DNA of 53,154 bases, taken from NCBI GenBank assembly GCA_944326315.1, contig CALVDP010000010.1:1-53154 (forward strand), in the 5' to 3' direction. Positions 50,387 through 53,154 of this stretch are shown here, piece after piece. Below the pieces are notes generated by a model. That model searched no databases. It was not told the DNA's origin and saw only the letters and a list, made by a program, of their open reading frames with translations. Source of the stretch: an uncultured Bacteroidales bacterium. GTDB taxonomy: Bacteria; Bacteroidota; Bacteroidia; Bacteroidales; UBA932. How positions within the stretch are numbered: the first letter of the stretch is position 1; every line of letters starts with the position of its first letter. The translations under genes were made by a program, and so were the position numbers.

Positions 50387-53110
50387 ATGGAAGATAACAA
50401 GAAAAGGGTCTACCGTTTCGGAGGCAAGACTGCTGAAGGAGACGGTACTATGCGTAATTTGCTCGGGGGCAAGGGTGCCAATCTGGCTGAAATGTGCAGG
50501 CTCGGCATACCTGTACCGGCAGGCTTCACCATTACGACTGAATGCTGCGCCGAATATTATGAGCTCGGCGGCGGATATACTGACGCACTGAAAGCTGAAG
50601 TGACAGAGGCGATGAGGGCCACGGAGAAGATCATGGGCATGAAATTCGGAGACAAGGACAATCCTCTCCTGGTAAGCTGCCGTTCCGGTGCCAGAAGTTC
50701 GATGCCTGGCATGATGGATACCATCCTGAACATAGGACTCTGCTCTGAAACTATTCCGGGCATGATCAAGAAGACTGGCAATCCGCGTTTCGTATATGAC
50801 GCCTACCGCCGTCTCATCATGATGTATTCGGATGTTGTGATGGAGAAGGCCGAGGGTATCGAACCCGCTGACGGCCAGGGCATCCGCCAACAGCTGGACA
50901 GAATGATGGAAGAGCTCAAGAAAGAAAAAGGCTACAAATCAGATACAGATATCACGGCTGAAGAACTGGAAGTCCTCTGCGGCAAGTTCAAGACAAGGAT
51001 CAAGGAAGTGCTCGGAGTGGAATTCCCGGATTCTGCCGAAGCCCAGCTTTGGGGAAGTATTGGCGGCGTATTCAAGTCATGGAACGGGAAACGTGCCATC
51101 GCATACAGGAAAATCGAAAGGATACCTGACGACTGGGGGACAGCGGTAAATGTCCAGTCCATGGTATTCGGAAACATGGGCAATACGTCAGCTACAGGCG
51201 TGGCATTCTCAAGGAATCCGGCAAACGGAGACAACAGGTTCTATGGAGAATGGCTGATCAATGCACAGGGAGAAGATGTCGTGGCCGGTATCCGCACTCC
51301 TAACCCGCTGAACGAGGCCACCAAGAATCCGCATAACGCCAATCTCGAATCCCTTGAAAAGGCAATGCCTGGGGTCTACAAGGAGCTTGACGCCATAAGG
51401 CTGCACCTCGAGGAGCATTTCAAGGACATGCAGGACATCGAATTCACTATCCAGGACGGAAAGCTGTGGATGCTTCAGTGCCGTATCGGCAAGAGGACAG
51501 GGCTTGCCGCCCTCAACATGGCGATGGACATGCTCGATGAAGGCATGATCGATGAGAAGACAGCAGTGATGCGCGTCTCCCCTGCCCAGCTGGATGAAAT
51601 CCTCCACCCTATCCTCGATGCCTCATCGGAGAAAAAGGCAGAAGTGATAGCCAACGGTCTTCCGGCAAGCCCGGGCGGAGCGGTAGGAAAGGCCGTGTTC
51701 ACATCGGAAGACGCCATGCAGGCTAATGCAAAGGGCATCAAGGTCATACTTATCCGTGAAGAGACATCTCCCGAAGATGTGGAAGGCATGCGGGCAGCAG
51801 CCGGTATCCTCACCCAGAGAGGAGGTATGACTTCCCACGCTGCACTTGTTGCAAGGGGCTGGGGGAAATGCTGCATCGTCGGATGTGAAAGCATGCACAT
51901 AGACCTGGAGAAGAAGACGGCCAAGTTCAAGGGCGGCGCAGTGATCCATGAAGGGGACATTGTCAGCCTCAACGGCGCGAAAGGCCTTGTGTATGCAAGC
52001 GAGATAGACACAATGGACGCATCTGAAAACCCTCGCTTCATAAAATTCATGAATATCGTGGACAAATACCGCAAGCTCGGGGTAAGGACAAATGCCGATA
52101 CTCCTGAAGACGCCCAGAGGGCATTGAGCTTCGGCGCCGAGGGCATAGGACTCTTCCGCATAGAGCACATGTTCTATGGAAAGAATTCCGAGACTCCTCT
52201 GGCTAAGCTCCGCAAGATGATCCTCTCAAGGAGCGATGAAGAAAGGAGGGCTGCCCTCAACGAACTCGAACCATATATCAAGGCATCAGTCAAGAGTACG
52301 CTGAAAGTCATGGACGGCAAGCCGGTGACCTTCCGTCTGCTCGACCCGCCGCTCCATGAATTCGTGCCTCAGACACATGACAAGAAAGAGGAACTTGCAC
52401 AGGAGCTTGGCATAAGCGAGGGAGAAATCGAGAAGAGAGGAGAATCCCTACACGAGGTAAACCCTATGATGGGACACCGCGGAGTGCGTCTCCACATCAC
52501 ATACCCGATGATCTCAGAGACCCAGTTCAGAGCCATCTTCACCGCAGCGGCCGAGCTGCAGGCTGAAGGGATGCACCCGATGCCGGAGATAATGATTCCT
52601 GTCACAGTATCGGAGCGCGAGCTCAGGTTCCAGAAGGCAATATGCGTAAGGGTCAAGGCTGAAGTGGAAGCTGCGACAAACCAGCATATAGACTACAAGT
52701 TCGGTACAATGATCGAGATTCCACGTGCCGCGCTGACAGCCGACAGGATGGCTAAAACAGCCGAATTCTTCTCATTCGGCACCAATGACCTGACCCAGAT
52801 GACATTCGGCTTTTCAAGGGACGATGTCGGGACATTCATGGGTGACTATCTCGGCAACAAGATACTTGACAGTGACCCGTTCCAGACACTTGACACGAAG
52901 GCAGTGGGCAAGCTCATCAAGTATGCTGTAAATTCCGGCCGCGAGACCCGTCCTGAGCTCAAGTGCGGTATCTGCGGCGAGCACGGCGGCGACCCTGCTT
53001 CAGTGGAATTCTGCTACAAGATCGGACTGAACTACGTCTCATGCTCTCCATTCAGGGTACCTATCGCACGCCTCGCCGCGGCGCAGGCGGCTGTAGAGGA
53101 TACTCTCTAA
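50387..53110 (+). CDS. ppdK: Pyruvate, phosphate dikinase
   Basis: A 907-residue enzyme interconverting pyruvate + ATP + Pi with PEP + AMP + PPi. N-terminal ATP-grasp half (LLGGKGANLAEMCRLGIPVPAGFTI, LVSCRSGARSSMPGMMDT), central phospho-histidine domain (GGMTSHAALVARGWGKCCIVG), and C-terminal PEP/pyruvate barrel ending with LKCGICGEHGGDP that holds the catalytic Cys. All hallmark residues are present and length is normal. In anaerobic Bacteroidota it works in glycolysis or gluconeogenesis linked to pyrophosphate. The last 44 bases of the window after its stop hold nothing recognisable. Confidence 0.97.
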   Translation: MEDNKKRVYRFGGKTAEGDGTMRNLLGGKGANLAEMCRLGIPVPAGFTITTECCAEYYELGGGYTDALKAEVTEAMRATEKIMGMKFGDKDNPLLVSCRSGARSSMPGMMDTILNIGLCSETIPGMIKKTGNPRFVYDAYRRLIMMYSDVVMEKAEGIEPADGQGIRQQLDRMMEELKKEKGYKSDTDITAEELEVLCGKFKTRIKEVLGVEFPDSAEAQLWGSIGGVFKSWNGKRAIAYRKIERIPDDWGTAVNVQSMVFGNMGNTSATGVAFSRNPANGDNRFYGEWLINAQGEDVVAGIRTPNPLNEATKNPHNANLESLEKAMPGVYKELDAIRLHLEEHFKDMQDIEFTIQDGKLWMLQCRIGKRTGLAALNMAMDMLDEGMIDEKTAVMRVSPAQLDEILHPILDASSEKKAEVIANGLPASPGGAVGKAVFTSEDAMQANAKGIKVILIREETSPEDVEGMRAAAGILTQRGGMTSHAALVARGWGKCCIVGCESMHIDLEKKTAKFKGGAVIHEGDIVSLNGAKGLVYASEIDTMDASENPRFIKFMNIVDKYRKLGVRTNADTPEDAQRALSFGAEGIGLFRIEHMFYGKNSETPLAKLRKMILSRSDEERRAALNELEPYIKASVKSTLKVMDGKPVTFRLLDPPLHEFVPQTHDKKEELAQELGISEGEIEKRGESLHEVNPMMGHRGVRLHITYPMISETQFRAIFTAAAELQAEGMHPMPEIMIPVTVSERELRFQKAICVRVKAEVEAATNQHIDYKFGTMIEIPRAALTADRMAKTAEFFSFGTNDLTQMTFGFSRDDVGTFMGDYLGNKILDSDPFQTLDTKAVGKLIKYAVNSGRETRPELKCGICGEHGGDPASVEFCYKIGLNYVSCSPFRVPIARLAAAQAAVEDTL

Positions 53111-53154
53111 GATTAGAAACCCTCAGGCAGAATAGCAATTAAAATTTGTATCAG

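Overview
This window looks like a chromosomal segment of a Bacteroidales (Bacteroidota) bacterium, probably a gut or rumen lineage; I cannot fix family or genus. The grounds are: promoters of the Bacteroidota type (TAnnTTTG near -7, at least 15 good cases), starts without Shine-Dalgarno sequences, and families typical of the order (DUF5020, DUF362, clostripain-type lipoprotein, Hc1-like histone, two OmpH/Skp proteins, alpha-2-macroglobulin, stand-alone PIN-PhoH, pyruvate phosphate dikinase).

Layout: 1-2903 clostripain-like lipoprotein, bL25, peptidyl-tRNA hydrolase. 2850-6279 a compact minus-strand cassette: PqqD-like protein, ABC exporter, HprK-like kinase, ER-type (Ser/His) signal-peptidase homologue. 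6402-9063 pectinesterase lipoprotein and a DUF362 gene broken by an internal deletion. 9077-15828 MATE pump, copper ATPase fused to a C-terminal metal-binding domain, Hc1-like histone, DUF5020 protein and porin. 16128-21837 an operon joining a 2-oxoacid:ferredoxin oxidoreductase, NADP-type glutamate dehydrogenase and a dicarboxylate transporter. 22103-26982 nadK-uppS-bamA-skp, divergent from pdxJ. 27877-31740 second Skp, glycosyltransferase and LysM protein. 31744-35680 trxB-bamD-rpoZ-recN. 35715-38629 SDR enzyme, Fur-family regulator and CstA. 39428-46469 tRNA-Val, a giant alpha-2-macroglobulin and FolC. 46863-53110 rSAM-system-type lipoprotein, AIR-synthase-like protein, PhoH and PpdK.

The least ordinary feature is a dispersed element. 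Three intact copies are exactly 199 bp, one is 471 bp, and three are partial or cut by the window edge. It has imperfect inverted ends and a 14-bp inverted repeat near one end, and the four copies with two intact ends are flanked by short direct repeats, as expected after insertion. Every copy that can be judged lies just upstream of a start codon in the same orientation relative to that gene, so it should be transcribed as a leader. The 471-bp form replaces the central hairpin with about 310 nt that folds on paper into at least nine helices, including a 9-bp long-range closing stem. This suggests a non-autonomous mobile element carrying a structured RNA. A smaller theme is a GC-rich hairpin just after several promoters.

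Metabolically the window suggests an anaerobe that makes 2-oxoglutarate by reductive carboxylation, uses PPi/ATP-linked PpdK, imports dicarboxylates and degrades pectin.
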